64,000 nucleotides of DNA from Myxococcales bacterium. Its GTDB lineage: Bacteria > Myxococcota_A > UBA796 > GCA-2862545. The translations under genes and the position numbers were made by a program. Where the stretch lies: positions 29,518-93,517 of the forward strand of contig JAHQVJ010000247.1 of NCBI GenBank assembly GCA_019634415.1, given 5' to 3'. Under the pieces are notes generated by a model. That model did no database searches, was not told where the DNA came from, and saw nothing but the letters and a program-made list of their open reading frames with translations. Positions 49,657-59,975 of the stretch are shown piece by piece; the stretch's first letter is position 1; each line of letters begins with the position of its first letter.

Positions 49657-52197
49657 GTATAGCGGCGAGTCCTCGTCTGTCAACGTCGCCGCGAACTGCG
49701 TCAGCGCGGCCAGTCGGAGGCCCACGGGGGGCAGATCGGGATCCTGCAGTAGCGCCGCGACTCCCTCGGTGGCCGCGCGCTCGGCGAGCCGTGCGCCCCT
49801 GCTGGAGGATCGCAGGATCGCGTCCACTGCGGCAGACAGATCTCCCGTGAGCAGTAGTGCCGCGCGATCTGCCTGCATCCGGAACATCAGCGCCGCTCCC
49901 TGCAGCCCCTGCCGACCCACGCTGGGGCCCCCCTGGTCATCCGCCGACAGCCCCAGCCAGCCGAGCACGTCGACGGCGTTCTTGCCGAACCGATCCACGG
50001 CGGACCGCGTGGCGAACACCCGCCGCGACAAGAGGATCACGCGCTGTAGCTTGGCGAGCTGATCCACCCCCGGGATGAGGGTCACCACGTCGACCAGCCC
50101 CTCGGCGGTGCCCGCGAACCGTCCGAAGGAGCGGTACACCGAGCGGGACGTCCCCACGAGATCGGCGTCGAAGGACAGCACCGGGTGCTCGCACTTCAGG
50201 TGCACCAGCTCCACGGCCAACAAGAAGGACAGCCCCTCCGGCGACAGCGCCCGCGAGCCCTGGGCGAGGTGTTCGGCGCCCAGCAGGATCACGGGCGGAT
50301 CCGTGGCCCACGCACTCGCTCCCACCGCCCCCTCGCCGCGGAACACGTAGGCCTTGGGCACCTTCAGCTCGAGCGCGTCACACAGCCGCTCGAGGATCTC
50401 GGCTTCGAGGGGATGCGTTTTTGCACTCAGCGCGCCCAGGCCACGCGTGAGCGTCGCGCGATCCGGCGGCCGCTCCCCCGACAGCGCCTGCCGAACCCGC
50501 TCCACCACGCCCACACCCCCCGGATGCAGCGCCGCCAGCGCCTCCGTCGACAGCCTCCTCCGCGCACGCCGACCCGGCTGCGTCCGAGCGGCGCCGCCGG
50601 CGAGCACGCCGTGCACGTGCAACCACCAGGCGGGATCGAGCCCCGCTTCCGGAGCCAGCGCGGCCGCCTCGCGCCACACCTGCGGCTGCAGGAAGTCGGC
50701 CGCCACCGCAGCCGCCAGCGTCTCAGCCGCCGCGGAGCGCCGCTCCGCTCGCAGCTGCCATCGGGCCTGGCGCACGCGCACGGCGCCCAGCCCGTCCTGC
50801 TCGTCGCTGGCGCGATCCAGCCACCCTTGCAGCACGGCGGCGCCCTCCACCGGTCGCCCCAGCTCCTCGGCGAGGACCTGCGCCAGCCCCTCGTGGGAGC
50901 GCGCCACGTCGGGCGCCTCGTCCACCGAGCGCTGCCACAGGGTGCGCGCCTCCTCCGGATCCGCCTGCGCCGCCTGCAGCTCGGTGAGCGCCACCACCGC
51001 TTGCTGCCGCCGCTCGGAGTCGGGCGCCGTCAGCCACAGATCCGTGGCCCGCACGGCACGACCCGCCAGCAGCAGCGCCATGGCCCACAGCTCGAGGGGT
51101 CCCTCCACCGGCCAGGGAACGCCCTCGGGCGTCTGGGGCGGTGCCCGCAGCCCATCCAGCACGTCGAGCTGCCGCCGCAGGGTGCGCAGCGGCACGGGCC
51201 TGAGCCGCTCGCCGTCGGCCCACGAGGCCAGCAACGCCTCGGCATCCGCCCCCTGCCCGAGGGCCCGCAGCGCAGCGCTCACCGCGAGCTCGGGGGCTCC
51301 CGCCAGCAGCAGCAGGCGCGCCAGCGTGGCCCAGCCCGCGTCGTGGCCCAGCGCCTGGGCCTCGGCGAGCAGCGCGGTGGCCTGCTCCCCCCGACCCGCG
51401 CTCGCAGCCGCCTCCGCCGCCAGCGACCAGCGCGCCACGGGCGAGACCGCCCCCGACAGCGCCGCCGCCACCGCCGCCGTGTCCACCTCGCCGGGCAGCC
51501 GACGCGCCTCGGCGAGGAGCTGCCCCGGCACGCGATCGGCCACCACCGCCTCCACGCCGACCCACCACACCGGGGAACCCGAGCGACGCGCAGCGAGCAC
51601 GGTGCGGCGATCCGTCAGCGCCACCCACACGTCGCCCGTGCTCACGGACCCATCGCGGCCGTGGAAGGGCTGCCACGCCCGCGTGCGGTGGGCATACAGC
51701 CAGCGCTCCCGGGAGGGTGCCGGCACCGCCTCGGCCAGCCACGCGGGCACGCTCGGCGCGCCCACCGCCACATCGGCACGCACGTCCACGTCCGCGGCCC
51801 GCTCCACCGCGACCGGTGCTCCGCCGCCCCCACCCGCGGCAAAGGCGGCCACCAGCTCCTCGGCGGACTCGCGCAGGCGCTTGCGCACGGGCATGCGCCA
51901 CGCACCCACCACCAGGGTGTCACGAGTCCAGCCACGCACCAGCTGCACCTCCGCCGGATCCCCCACGGCCACGGCCCAGCGACCTGCGTCGCTGGCGGCG
52001 ACGAGCCACAGGCGCTGCTCCGTGGCCACCGCCCAGATGGCGCTGGTGAGCTGGGATCCCTCCGGATCGAGCCACGCGCGCTGCCCCAAGGTGGGAAGGG
52101 TCGCGCGGACCTGTTCGGAAGCGTCGTGAATGGGCTGCAGCTCGCGGTCGGGAACGTCCACCACAGCTTCGTAGCCTCCCGTGTACACTGGCCGCAT
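49654..52197 (-). CDS. TPR-like protein with degenerate M48-type zincin domain
   Basis: 847 residues from ATG 52197. GTG 52164, 10 nt after GGGAGG, is a plausible alternative start. The middle (about 300-560) is Ala/Leu/Arg-rich helical repeats typical of TPR-like arrays (ARWSLAAEAAASAGRGEQAT and similar). The C-terminal domain has SFLLAVELVHLKCEHPVL around residue 660. M48-like zincins here have HExxH (HELxHxxxxHP), but the first His is Val662, so zinc binding is probably lost. The tail is helical. No signal peptide. Its ATG and the FHA gene's ATG share a CATG on opposite strands. Confidence 0.8.
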   Translation of the reverse strand: MRPVYTGGYEAVVDVPDRELQPIHDASEQVRATLPTLGQRAWLDPEGSQLTSAIWAVATEQRLWLVAASDAGRWAVAVGDPAEVQLVRGWTRDTLVVGAWRMPVRKRLRESAEELVAAFAAGGGGGAPVAVERAADVDVRADVAVGAPSVPAWLAEAVPAPSRERWLYAHRTRAWQPFHGRDGSVSTGDVWVALTDRRTVLAARRSGSPVWWVGVEAVVADRVPGQLLAEARRLPGEVDTAAVAAALSGAVSPVARWSLAAEAAASAGRGEQATALLAEAQALGHDAGWATLARLLLLAGAPELAVSAALRALGQGADAEALLASWADGERLRPVPLRTLRRQLDVLDGLRAPPQTPEGVPWPVEGPLELWAMALLLAGRAVRATDLWLTAPDSERRQQAVVALTELQAAQADPEEARTLWQRSVDEAPDVARSHEGLAQVLAEELGRPVEGAAVLQGWLDRASDEQDGLGAVRVRQARWQLRAERRSAAAETLAAAVAADFLQPQVWREAAALAPEAGLDPAWWLHVHGVLAGGAARTQPGRRARRRLSTEALAALHPGGVGVVERVRQALSGERPPDRATLTRGLGALSAKTHPLEAEILERLCDALELKVPKAYVFRGEGAVGASAWATDPPVILLGAEHLAQGSRALSPEGLSFLLAVELVHLKCEHPVLSFDADLVGTSRSVYRSFGRFAGTAEGLVDVVTLIPGVDQLAKLQRVILLSRRVFATRSAVDRFGKNAVDVLGWLGLSADDQGGPSVGRQGLQGAALMFRMQADRAALLLTGDLSAAVDAILRSSSRGARLAERAATEGVAALLQDPDLPPVGLRLAALTQFAATLTDEDSPLY

Positions 52198-53104
52198 GGC
52201 AATGCTCCGCGACACGGCTACCGACAGTGACCGCCCCCTGCCCGCTCGTCTGCTGGTCGGGCGGGCGTCCACTGCCTCCCTCGTCATCGAGGACAAGCGC
52301 GTGTCGGGCGAGCACGCCACGCTTGCCTGGAACGGCACCGAGTGGGTGATCCGCGACCTGTCGAGTCGCAACGGCACCTTCGTGGACGGTCAGCGGCTGT
52401 CGCCGGGCGCCACCCACACCCTCGCCGAGGGTGCACGGCTGTCCTTCGGCGACGACGACGGCCGCTTCTGCCTGGTGGACGCCGGGCCACCGGGCCCCAT
52501 GGCGCGGGACCGCTCGTCGAACCTGCTGATCACGGGCACGGGTGGCTTGCTGGCTCTGCCCGACGACGAGCACCCCGAGGTGGTGGTGTTCACCGACGCC
52601 CGCGGCGAGTGGGTGATGGAGCACGGCGACGAGCGCCGCGACGCAGCCCACGGCGACACCGTCGAGGCCGCCGGCCGCACCTACGAGATCCTGCTGCCCG
52701 ATCACGTGGAGGGCACCGCCACCGTGGACGTGGGCCCCACCATCGACACCATCTCGCTGAAGTTCGGAGTGTCGATGGACGAGGAGCACGTGCGGCTCAC
52801 CCTGGTGCACCGCGGCAGCGAGCAGGAGCTCGAGCGTCGCGAGCACGGCTACGTGCTGCTCACCTTGGCGCGCCAGCGCCTGGAAGACGCCGCGCTGCCG
52901 CTGGCCGAGCAGGGCTGGGTGGACCGCAACCGCCTGCTCAAGTGGCTTCAGCTCGACGCCAACGGCCTCAACGTGGCCATCTACCGGGCCCGCGGACAGC
53001 TCGCTGGCGCCGGCGTGGACGGGGCGGCGGGCATCGTGGAGGTGCGGCGCGGCCAGCGCCGGATCGGGCTCGAGCCCGCTCGCATCGCCGTCGGCCCGAT
53101 GTAG
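52196..53104 (+). CDS. FHA-domain protein with C-terminal winged-helix-like segment
   Basis: 302 residues from ATG 52196; ATG 52202 is equally possible, and no SD is seen for either. The FHA domain (about 15-100) is complete: LLVGRAS, RVSGEHATLAW, IRDLSSRNGTFVDGQRL. It should bind phosphothreonine. The middle is beta-rich. The last ~110 residues, beginning VRLTLVHRGSEQELERREHGYVL, with LAEQGWVDRNRLLKWL and NVAIYRARGQL, look like a winged-helix DNA-binding or output domain. It may relay Ser/Thr kinase signals; no classical kinase is adjacent. Head-to-head with the TPR/zincin-like gene with no intergenic space. Confidence 0.88.
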   Translation: MAMLRDTATDSDRPLPARLLVGRASTASLVIEDKRVSGEHATLAWNGTEWVIRDLSSRNGTFVDGQRLSPGATHTLAEGARLSFGDDDGRFCLVDAGPPGPMARDRSSNLLITGTGGLLALPDDEHPEVVVFTDARGEWVMEHGDERRDAAHGDTVEAAGRTYEILLPDHVEGTATVDVGPTIDTISLKFGVSMDEEHVRLTLVHRGSEQELERREHGYVLLTLARQRLEDAALPLAEQGWVDRNRLLKWLQLDANGLNVAIYRARGQLAGAGVDGAAGIVEVRRGQRRIGLEPARIAVGPM

Positions 53105-53899
53105 TCATCGGTCCACGGTCCTCCCCACGATCAGGCTGCCCACCCCAAGCGTGGATCCTGCTCCGCACAAGGCCAGCGCCACGATCGTGAGCTGCATCGC
53201 AAGGCCCGCCTCCAGTGCGCCCACCAGCAGCGCACCGCTGCCCAAGGTGGCGAAGAACACCACGAACCACACCGCCTGCTGGGCCGTGCGCACGTCCCGC
53301 GCGAACGCGCTGATCACGGTGCACACCGAACCCGTGAACAACGCCCAGGCCAGCGCCCCCAGCGCGAACGTCACCCACCAGCCCACCGAGACCGGCAGCC
53401 ACTGCGGGTGGGCGCGAGCCACGTCGAAGGAGGAGGCCAGGCTCGCGCCGCAGGCGAACACCAGCAGGTAGAGCAGCGTCGCCCAGCTGATGGCGCCCAG
53501 CACCTTGCCCAGCAGTAGCTCCGAGCGACGCACCGGCGCCAGCAGCAGGAACGTCAGCGTGCCGCACTGGCGGTCGTGGAGCACGGCGTGCCCCGAGAGC
53601 ACCGCCCCGAAGCCCACGAACTGGGTGAACATCAAGAACGTGAACAGCGTCACGGTGGACTCACCGATGGCCACGATCTCCTCGGGCCCCTCCACGGCCT
53701 GCAGCATCTGCGCGATCACGATGGTGTCGGGGCGCTCGAACTCCTGCACCATCTGCACCATCCAGTCCAGGGCTGCGAGCACCAGCACCGACAGGAAGGT
53801 CACCAGCGTGTACAGCGTGGCGATCACCGTGAGCATGGCAGGCTGACGCCGCTGCTCCAGCCACTCCCGCCGCGCGATGTGCCACACCCGCCGGATCAC
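53105..53899 (-). CDS. ABC-2 type transporter permease
   Basis: 264 residues, about six TM helices. MIRRVWHIARREWLEQRRQPAMLTV is the cytoplasmic start typical of NosY/ABC-2 permeases. 'VLHDRQCGTLTFLLLAPVRRSELLLGKVLGA' carries the coupling-loop pattern (RExGTLe-l--P-sR-el-lGK). The start overlaps the ATPase stop by ATGA. With the ATPase and nadE it forms a three-gene minus-strand operon. Substrate unknown. Converges on the FHA gene with no gap. Confidence 0.9.
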   Translation of the reverse strand: MIRRVWHIARREWLEQRRQPAMLTVIATLYTLVTFLSVLVLAALDWMVQMVQEFERPDTIVIAQMLQAVEGPEEIVAIGESTVTLFTFLMFTQFVGFGAVLSGHAVLHDRQCGTLTFLLLAPVRRSELLLGKVLGAISWATLLYLLVFACGASLASSFDVARAHPQWLPVSVGWWVTFALGALAWALFTGSVCTVISAFARDVRTAQQAVWFVVFFATLGSGALLVGALEAGLAMQLTIVALALCGAGSTLGVGSLIVGRTVDR

Positions 53900-54624
53900 G
53901 GCTCGCTCCCCAAGGCCGCCTCGAAGAGATCGTGCAGCCGGCTGCGGGCCGGCATGCCGCCGCGCCCCACCGCCTCCACGCGAGCAAGCGTGCCGTTCAC
54001 CGCGCCCACCCGATCGCAGACGTGCTCCGCTGCGTGCAGATCGTGGGTGGCCAGCACCACCGCGACCCCTGACTCGTCCGCCTGCGATCGCACCGCACGA
54101 TGCAGCGTCTCGCTCGACAGCGGATCGAGGTTGCTGGTGGGCTCGTCGAGCAGCAGCACCTTCGGCCGCAGCAGCAAGGCCCGCGCCAGCGACACCTTCT
54201 GCCGCATGCCACTGGAGTACACCGTCGACGGCCGATCCAGCTGCTCCGCCACCCCCAGCGACCGCGCCACGGGCTCGGCACGCTCGTCCACCTCACTCGA
54301 CGACAGTCCGTACAGCCCACCGAAGAAGTGCAGGTTCTCCCGACCCGTGAGCAGCGGGTACAGACCCGGCTCGGCCGTGATCAACCCCACCACTCCCGAC
54401 GAGAGCAGCGCCAGCTGCTCCGCGTCCACGCCGTCCACCTGCACGGTGCCCGCGGTGGGCGCCACCAGCCCGGCCAGCACCAACAGCAGCGTGCTCTTGC
54501 CGCCGCCATTGGGCCCGATCAGGCCGAACACCTCGCCGGCCTGCAGCTGCAGGCCCACGTCGTGCAGGACGGCGTGCCCATCCACCGTCAGGCCCACGTC
54601 CCGCGCATCGAGCACCAGGCTCAC
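53896..54624 (-). CDS. ABC transporter ATP-binding protein
   Basis: 242 residues from GTG 54624, overlapping the nadE stop (GTGA); the frame extends upstream only as a shadow in nadE. Walker A GPNGGGKST (37-45), signature YSSGMRQKV, Walker B VLLLDEPTSNLD, and switch ATHDLHAAEHVCD. It belongs to the CcmA/NosF-like group driving ABC-2 exporters, and its permease is the next gene. The coupling to NAD synthetase is unusual and may be only positional. Confidence 0.93.
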   Translation of the reverse strand: MSLVLDARDVGLTVDGHAVLHDVGLQLQAGEVFGLIGPNGGGKSTLLLVLAGLVAPTAGTVQVDGVDAEQLALLSSGVVGLITAEPGLYPLLTGRENLHFFGGLYGLSSSEVDERAEPVARSLGVAEQLDRPSTVYSSGMRQKVSLARALLLRPKVLLLDEPTSNLDPLSSETLHRAVRSQADESGVAVVLATHDLHAAEHVCDRVGAVNGTLARVEAVGRGGMPARSRLHDLFEAALGSEP

Positions 54625-56684
54625 CCGTCGACCAGGCCGTCGACGTAGCGACGAAGCTCGTCGAGCTCGAGCGTGAAGGGATCCTGCACCGGTGGGAAGC
54701 GGAAGCCCGTCTTCGGATCCAGGTCGAAGGGCGCCACCCGGAAGCTGATGGCGAACCGCTCGCGCTTCCACTGCGCCGCACAGAACATGCGCACGAACTT
54801 GCGCACGTCGGCCTCGAAGGCGCGCGGATCCTCGCCATAGCGCTCCCGCACCTGCGGCCACAGGGTGCGAAACATCTCCAGCGGCGACTGCCCCCGCTGC
54901 ACGAAGTGGAACATCAGCTGATCGAGCACCGCGAAGGGCATCAGATCCGCCTCGTCCGTCTGCGACTCGGCAGGCGGTCGAAGCTCGGCGGTGGCGGGAA
55001 TGGCCAGCAGGTCCTTGAGCGGACGCAGCCCATGGTAGGAGCTCGCCCAGCGCAGCCACACCTGCACCAGCGACTTCGGCACGTCCGCGATGGGGGAGAC
55101 CCCGCCGCTCGTGTCGCCGTCCATCGTGGCGTAGCCCACCGCCGCCTCGCTCTTGTTGGAGGTCGACAGCAACAGGAAGCCATGCAGGTTGGCCACCATC
55201 CAGATCAGCGAGCCCCGCAGGCGCGCCTGCACGTTCTGCATCAACAGATCGTGGCCCGGCTCCCCCCAGCTCGGGGCCACCCCCGTGAGCTTGTGGAACA
55301 GGTTCAGGTGGGTGTCCACCGCAGCCTGCATGTCCACCTCGTGGAAGCGAGCCCCCAGCGCCTCCGCCAGGGATCGCGCCGCCGCCGCCGTGGCCGGCCC
55401 CGAGTTCTCCGTGGCCAGATAGGCGCACACCAGGTGCTCCCCCACGTAGGCTCGAAGGTCGTCGCCCTTCAGATCCGGCCGGTGGTAGCGCAGGGAGCGT
55501 GCCACCAGCGTGGCCACCATCGCCGAGTCGCGCCCCCCCGACAGCGCCACCACGTAGCCGCGGATCCCGCACTTGCGCGTGTACTCCCGCAGCCCCATGG
55601 CCAGCGCCAGCTCGAGCTCCAGGTGGGGCAGATCCGCCTCGGCGGGCGCGTGGGGAATCACCCCCTCCTCGTGCAGCCAGGCAAGGCTCGGATCGGGCAG
55701 CGAGGGCTCGATGCCCTCGAGCCAGTAGGCGCCCACCGCCGGCGGCGTCTGCTCGGTGCGGAAGTCCCCCTCCACCTCCACCAGGTGGGGCATGCGCCCG
55801 TGGTCGCCGCGCTGCATGCCCTCCACCTGCTGGCGCCAGCTTCCCTCCTCCATACGGGTGCGCTCGAGCCCCGCCAGGTCCACGATCCGGTCCACCACCT
55901 CCACGTCCTGGTCGAACAGGAACCGGCGCCCCTCCTCCAGGGTCTCCCCGTCTTGAGCGATGAAGACGCTACCGTCCCACACCAGGCGCGTGGCATCGCA
56001 GCCCAGCAGCGAGGCGTACAGGTAGACCACGTGGTCCTCCCGCGACACCTGCTCCACGATGGCTCGGCGCACCTTGTGCTTGCCCAACACGAACCAGCTC
56101 GCCGAGGGATTCGCCACGATGTGGGCGCCGTTCAGCGCGTAGAGCGTGCCCGGTCGGCTGCCCTTCCAGCCGTCCTCGCACACCTCCACGGCGAAGCGAC
56201 CCAGCCCGTCGGCGTCGAAGATCAGCGACCCGATGGGCAGGGTCTGCCCGTCGTAGCCCGAGAACTCCTCCACCTGGCCCCGCGGCCAGCCGCTGAACCA
56301 GCGGTTCTCGTACTGCACGTCGCCGATCGCCAGGTTCTCCTTGGGGACCAGCCCCACCAGCTTCCGGTTCGCCGCCACCGCCGTCACGTTGTAGAGCACG
56401 TCGCGGTGCCGCACGGGCAGGCCCAGCATCACCACCATGCCCCCCGTGTCGCCCACCACCTCGTTCAGGGTGGTCCAGGAGCGCTCGATGGTGTCGCGCA
56501 TCATCAGGCGATCCCCCATCGAGTAGCCGGGGATGCACAGCTCGGGCAGCACCAACATCCGCGCACCGCGCCCGCGCGCCTCCGCGATCGCCTCGCGGAT
56601 CCGCCGGACGTTCCCCTCCCAATCGCACACCGTCTGGTTCAGGGAGGCCGCCGCCACGTGGGCAGCCAAGGGAGCAGCTCGCAT
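54621..56684 (-). CDS. nadE: Glutamine-dependent NAD+ synthetase
   Basis: 687 residues from ATG 56684, with GAGG 7 nt upstream; the longer frame to 56732 is rejected. N-terminal glutaminase (nitrilase) domain: Glu48 in LVLPELCIPGYS, Lys in VPKENLAIGD, Cys in VEVCEDGW. C-terminal synthetase domain: PP-loop SGGRDSAMVATLVARS near residue 380, TSNKSEAAVGYATMDGDTSGG with the adenylate-binding region. Length and order match the two-domain bacterial NadE. It makes NAD+ from deamido-NAD+ using glutamine in the cytosol. Divergent from rnz (74 bp). Confidence 0.96.
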   Translation of the reverse strand: MRAAPLAAHVAAASLNQTVCDWEGNVRRIREAIAEARGRGARMLVLPELCIPGYSMGDRLMMRDTIERSWTTLNEVVGDTGGMVVMLGLPVRHRDVLYNVTAVAANRKLVGLVPKENLAIGDVQYENRWFSGWPRGQVEEFSGYDGQTLPIGSLIFDADGLGRFAVEVCEDGWKGSRPGTLYALNGAHIVANPSASWFVLGKHKVRRAIVEQVSREDHVVYLYASLLGCDATRLVWDGSVFIAQDGETLEEGRRFLFDQDVEVVDRIVDLAGLERTRMEEGSWRQQVEGMQRGDHGRMPHLVEVEGDFRTEQTPPAVGAYWLEGIEPSLPDPSLAWLHEEGVIPHAPAEADLPHLELELALAMGLREYTRKCGIRGYVVALSGGRDSAMVATLVARSLRYHRPDLKGDDLRAYVGEHLVCAYLATENSGPATAAAARSLAEALGARFHEVDMQAAVDTHLNLFHKLTGVAPSWGEPGHDLLMQNVQARLRGSLIWMVANLHGFLLLSTSNKSEAAVGYATMDGDTSGGVSPIADVPKSLVQVWLRWASSYHGLRPLKDLLAIPATAELRPPAESQTDEADLMPFAVLDQLMFHFVQRGQSPLEMFRTLWPQVRERYGEDPRAFEADVRKFVRMFCAAQWKRERFAISFRVAPFDLDPKTGFRFPPVQDPFTLELDELRRYVDGLVDG

Positions 56685-56758
56685 GACGACGCCTCGCGCA
56701 GGGTGACTGTAGACCGCCCATACAGTATCCAAACCGCACGAGCACCCCGAGGCACCCC

Positions 56759-57670
56759 ATGAGCGTGCGCGAGATGGTGGTCCTCGGCACGGCCAGCCAG
56801 GTCCCCACCCGACATCGCAACCACAACGGCTATCTGCTGCTCTTCGACGGGCGCGGCATCCTGTTCGATCCCGGCGAGGGCACCCAGCGACAGATGATCC
56901 ACGCCGAGGTGTCGGCGTCGATGATCACGCGCATCTGCATCACGCATTTTCACGGCGACCACTGTCTGGGACTGGCCGGCATGATCCAGCGCATCAGCCT
57001 CGACGGCGTGCCCCACGAGGTGCCCGTGCACTACCCCGCCTCCGGGCAGGCCTACTTCGACCGGCTGCGTCGAGCCTCCATCTTCAAGGACGTGTCACGC
57101 ATCGCGCCGCAGCCCATCCGCGAGGCCGGCACCCTGCACAGCGACGACGTGCTGACTCTGACCACCGCCAAGCTCTCCCACACCGTGGAGTCCTGGGGCT
57201 ACCGGATCGACGAGCCCGACGGGCGCACCATGCTGCCCGAGGCCCTGGCGGAGGCAGGCGTACGCGGCCGCGCCATCGGCGAGCTCGTGCGGCAGGGCGA
57301 GATCCGGATCGACGACCGTGTGGTCACCCTCGACGACGTCAGCGTGCACCGCAAGGGCCAGTCCGTGGCCTTCGTGATGGACACGCGGGTCTGCGACGCA
57401 GCGGTGCAGCTCGCCGAGGGCGTGGACCTGCTCGTCTGCGAGTCCACCTACCTGTCCGACGCAAGCACCGAGGCCCGGGAGCGAGGCCACATGACCGCCG
57501 CGGACGCCGCGCGCACCGCCCGCGACGCCGGAGCACGTCGGCTGCTCCTCACCCACTTCAGCCAGCGCTATCCTCGCGTGGAGGCCTTCCTGCAGGAGGC
57601 ACGCCGCATCCACGACGACTGCGTGGCCGCGAGGGACGGAGCGCGAGTTCCCGTACCCCGAAGGAAGTGA
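56759..57670 (+). CDS. rnz: Ribonuclease Z (tRNA 3' endonuclease)
   Basis: 303 residues from ATG 56759, GAGG 6 nt upstream. Metallo-beta-lactamase fold: FDPGEGTQRQM (Asp/Gly substrate region), zinc motif H63-F-H65-G-D67-H68, LSHTVESWGYRI, VAFVMDTR (metal Asp), LVCESTYL, GHMTAADAARTA (His) and LLLTHFSQRY (last metal His). Length fits the short RNase Z form. It trims the 3' trailer from tRNA precursors. A single gene with its own divergent promoter from nadE; the small lipoprotein genes follow. Confidence 0.95.
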   Translation: MSVREMVVLGTASQVPTRHRNHNGYLLLFDGRGILFDPGEGTQRQMIHAEVSASMITRICITHFHGDHCLGLAGMIQRISLDGVPHEVPVHYPASGQAYFDRLRRASIFKDVSRIAPQPIREAGTLHSDDVLTLTTAKLSHTVESWGYRIDEPDGRTMLPEALAEAGVRGRAIGELVRQGEIRIDDRVVTLDDVSVHRKGQSVAFVMDTRVCDAAVQLAEGVDLLVCESTYLSDASTEARERGHMTAADAARTARDAGARRLLLTHFSQRYPRVEAFLQEARRIHDDCVAARDGARVPVPRRK

Positions 57671-57741
57671 ATCCAAGCCCTCACAGAAGCAGCAGAGGCA
57701 CCGATAGGAGAAGCATCGAGTGGCTACGGCCGAGAGGGAAG

Positions 57742-57951
57742 ATGAGGTACGCACGAATCGCCATCGCCGCTGCAACGCTCTGTCTGGTGAGCTGTACGAA
57801 CAAAGACAAGGACTCCACCGCCGACGTGGATACGTCCGTCCTAGACGACACACCAGCAGACGCCGACACCGACGCAGATGCGGATACCGACTCGGATGCA
57901 GACGTGGACACCGCCGACTCGGGCGGAACCACCATCCCGTCCGGCGGGTGA
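57742..57951 (+). CDS. Small Asp/Thr-rich lipoprotein
   Basis: 69 residues from ATG 57742; AGAGGGA lies just upstream. MRYARIAIAAATLCLVSC is a conventional lipoprotein signal (LVSC, Cys18). The mature part is a spacer of Asp/Ala/Thr/Ser repeats (DADTDADADTDSDADVD) with no domain. It resembles the N-terminal linker of many myxobacterial surface lipoproteins, but here the linker is the whole protein. A terminator-like hairpin overlaps the stop. Possibly a truncated remnant or a stand-alone acidic surface peptide; the next gene is a longer version. Confidence 0.65.
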   Translation: MRYARIAIAAATLCLVSCTNKDKDSTADVDTSVLDDTPADADTDADADTDSDADVDTADSGGTTIPSGG

Positions 57952-57957
57952 TTTTTT
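57936..57957 (+). terminator. Short GC hairpin with T6 tract
   Basis: CCCG (57936-57939) pairs with CGGG (57945-57948) around TCCGG, followed by TGATTTTTT (T6 at 57952-57957). The stem is only 4 bp but all G:C, and it is the only run of six T after a hairpin that I noticed in the window. It ends the 69-residue lipoprotein gene. Confidence 0.45.
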
Positions 57958-57969
57958 CCCGATCTGCGG

Positions 57970-57999
57970 GTGACGACGAGATGGGGCAGCAGGTATAGT
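57970..57999 (+). promoter_or_regulatory. Candidate sigma-70-type promoter for the Ser/Gly-rich lipoprotein
   Basis: GTGACG (57970-57975) and TATAGT (57994-57999) are separated by 18 bp, and the -10 lies 25 bp before ATG 58025. With the terminator-like hairpin just upstream, this suggests the second lipoprotein is transcribed separately. Confidence 0.35.
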
Positions 58000-58024
58000 C
58001 CGCTGGACACAGCTGGGACGATCA

Positions 58025-58522
58025 ATGCGCATCTCATCAATCACGTTGCTAGGCTTGGCCTTGGCTGCTGCGGCTTGCACCGACAGCACCAAGACCGACA
58101 CCGACAAGACGGATTCGCCAATCACGGATCCGACCGACACGATCAACACGTTGGATCTGGACACAGACGCCGACACCGACACGGACGCCGACTCGGACTC
58201 CGACGTCGATGCGGACACCGACTCCGACGCTGACACGGACCTGGGTGGTTCGGGTGCAGCATCGTCTTCGGGCTCGTCTGGCTCGTCCGGCTCCTCGGGA
58301 TCCTCCGGCTCCTCGGGCTCCTCCGGATCGTCCGGCGGTGGTGGGGGTAGCTCGGGCAGCAGCGGTGGCGCAGGCGGCTCCGGTGACTCCGGTGGCTCCG
58401 CCGACTCGGGTGGCTCCTCGGGATCCTCGGGCTCCAGTGGGTCGTCCTCTTCGGGCTCCTCCGGATCCAGTGGCTCCTCGGGCGGCTCCTCCGGCTCCTC
58501 GTCGTCGGGCTCCGCGGGCTAG
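58025..58522 (+). CDS. Low-complexity Asp/Thr and Ser/Gly-rich lipoprotein
   Basis: 165 residues. MRISSITLLGLALAAAAC is a lipoprotein signal (Cys18). The mature protein has two low-complexity parts: an acidic Asp/Thr/Ala repeat (about 45-74) and a Ser/Gly repeat (about 75-165) of GSSGSS units. There is no folded domain and no cysteine after the signal. The composition resembles flexible spacers of surface lipoproteins; it might be a stalk, a calcium-binding acidic coat, or the remains of a longer protein. The DNA repeat could expand or contract by slippage. Confidence 0.75.
   Translation: MRISSITLLGLALAAAACTDSTKTDTDKTDSPITDPTDTINTLDLDTDADTDTDADSDSDVDADTDSDADTDLGGSGAASSSGSSGSSGSSGSSGSSGSSGSSGGGGGSSGSSGGAGGSGDSGGSADSGGSSGSSGSSGSSSSGSSGSSGSSGGSSGSSSSGSAG
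58258..58520 (+). repeat. Degenerate 3-9 bp tandem repeat coding Ser/Gly
   Basis: Units related to GGCTCCTCG and GGATCCTCC repeat across the 3' half of the lipoprotein gene, keeping frame and coding GSS. Not a CRISPR: no spacers and unit length under 10 bp. Confidence 0.75.
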
Positions 58523-58569
58523 CGCCTTCGAGCACTGGTCGCGGGCGGCCATCGCGCTACAGGGCGTGC

Positions 58570-59961
<1,392 letters not shown>

Positions 59962-59975
59962 GCCCGCGCCTGCCC

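Noticed and set aside
58158..58520. Possible CRISPR or transposon repeat
   Set aside because: Units are 3-9 bp, in frame, coding Asp/Thr and Ser/Gly; there are no spacers, inverted ends or transposase.
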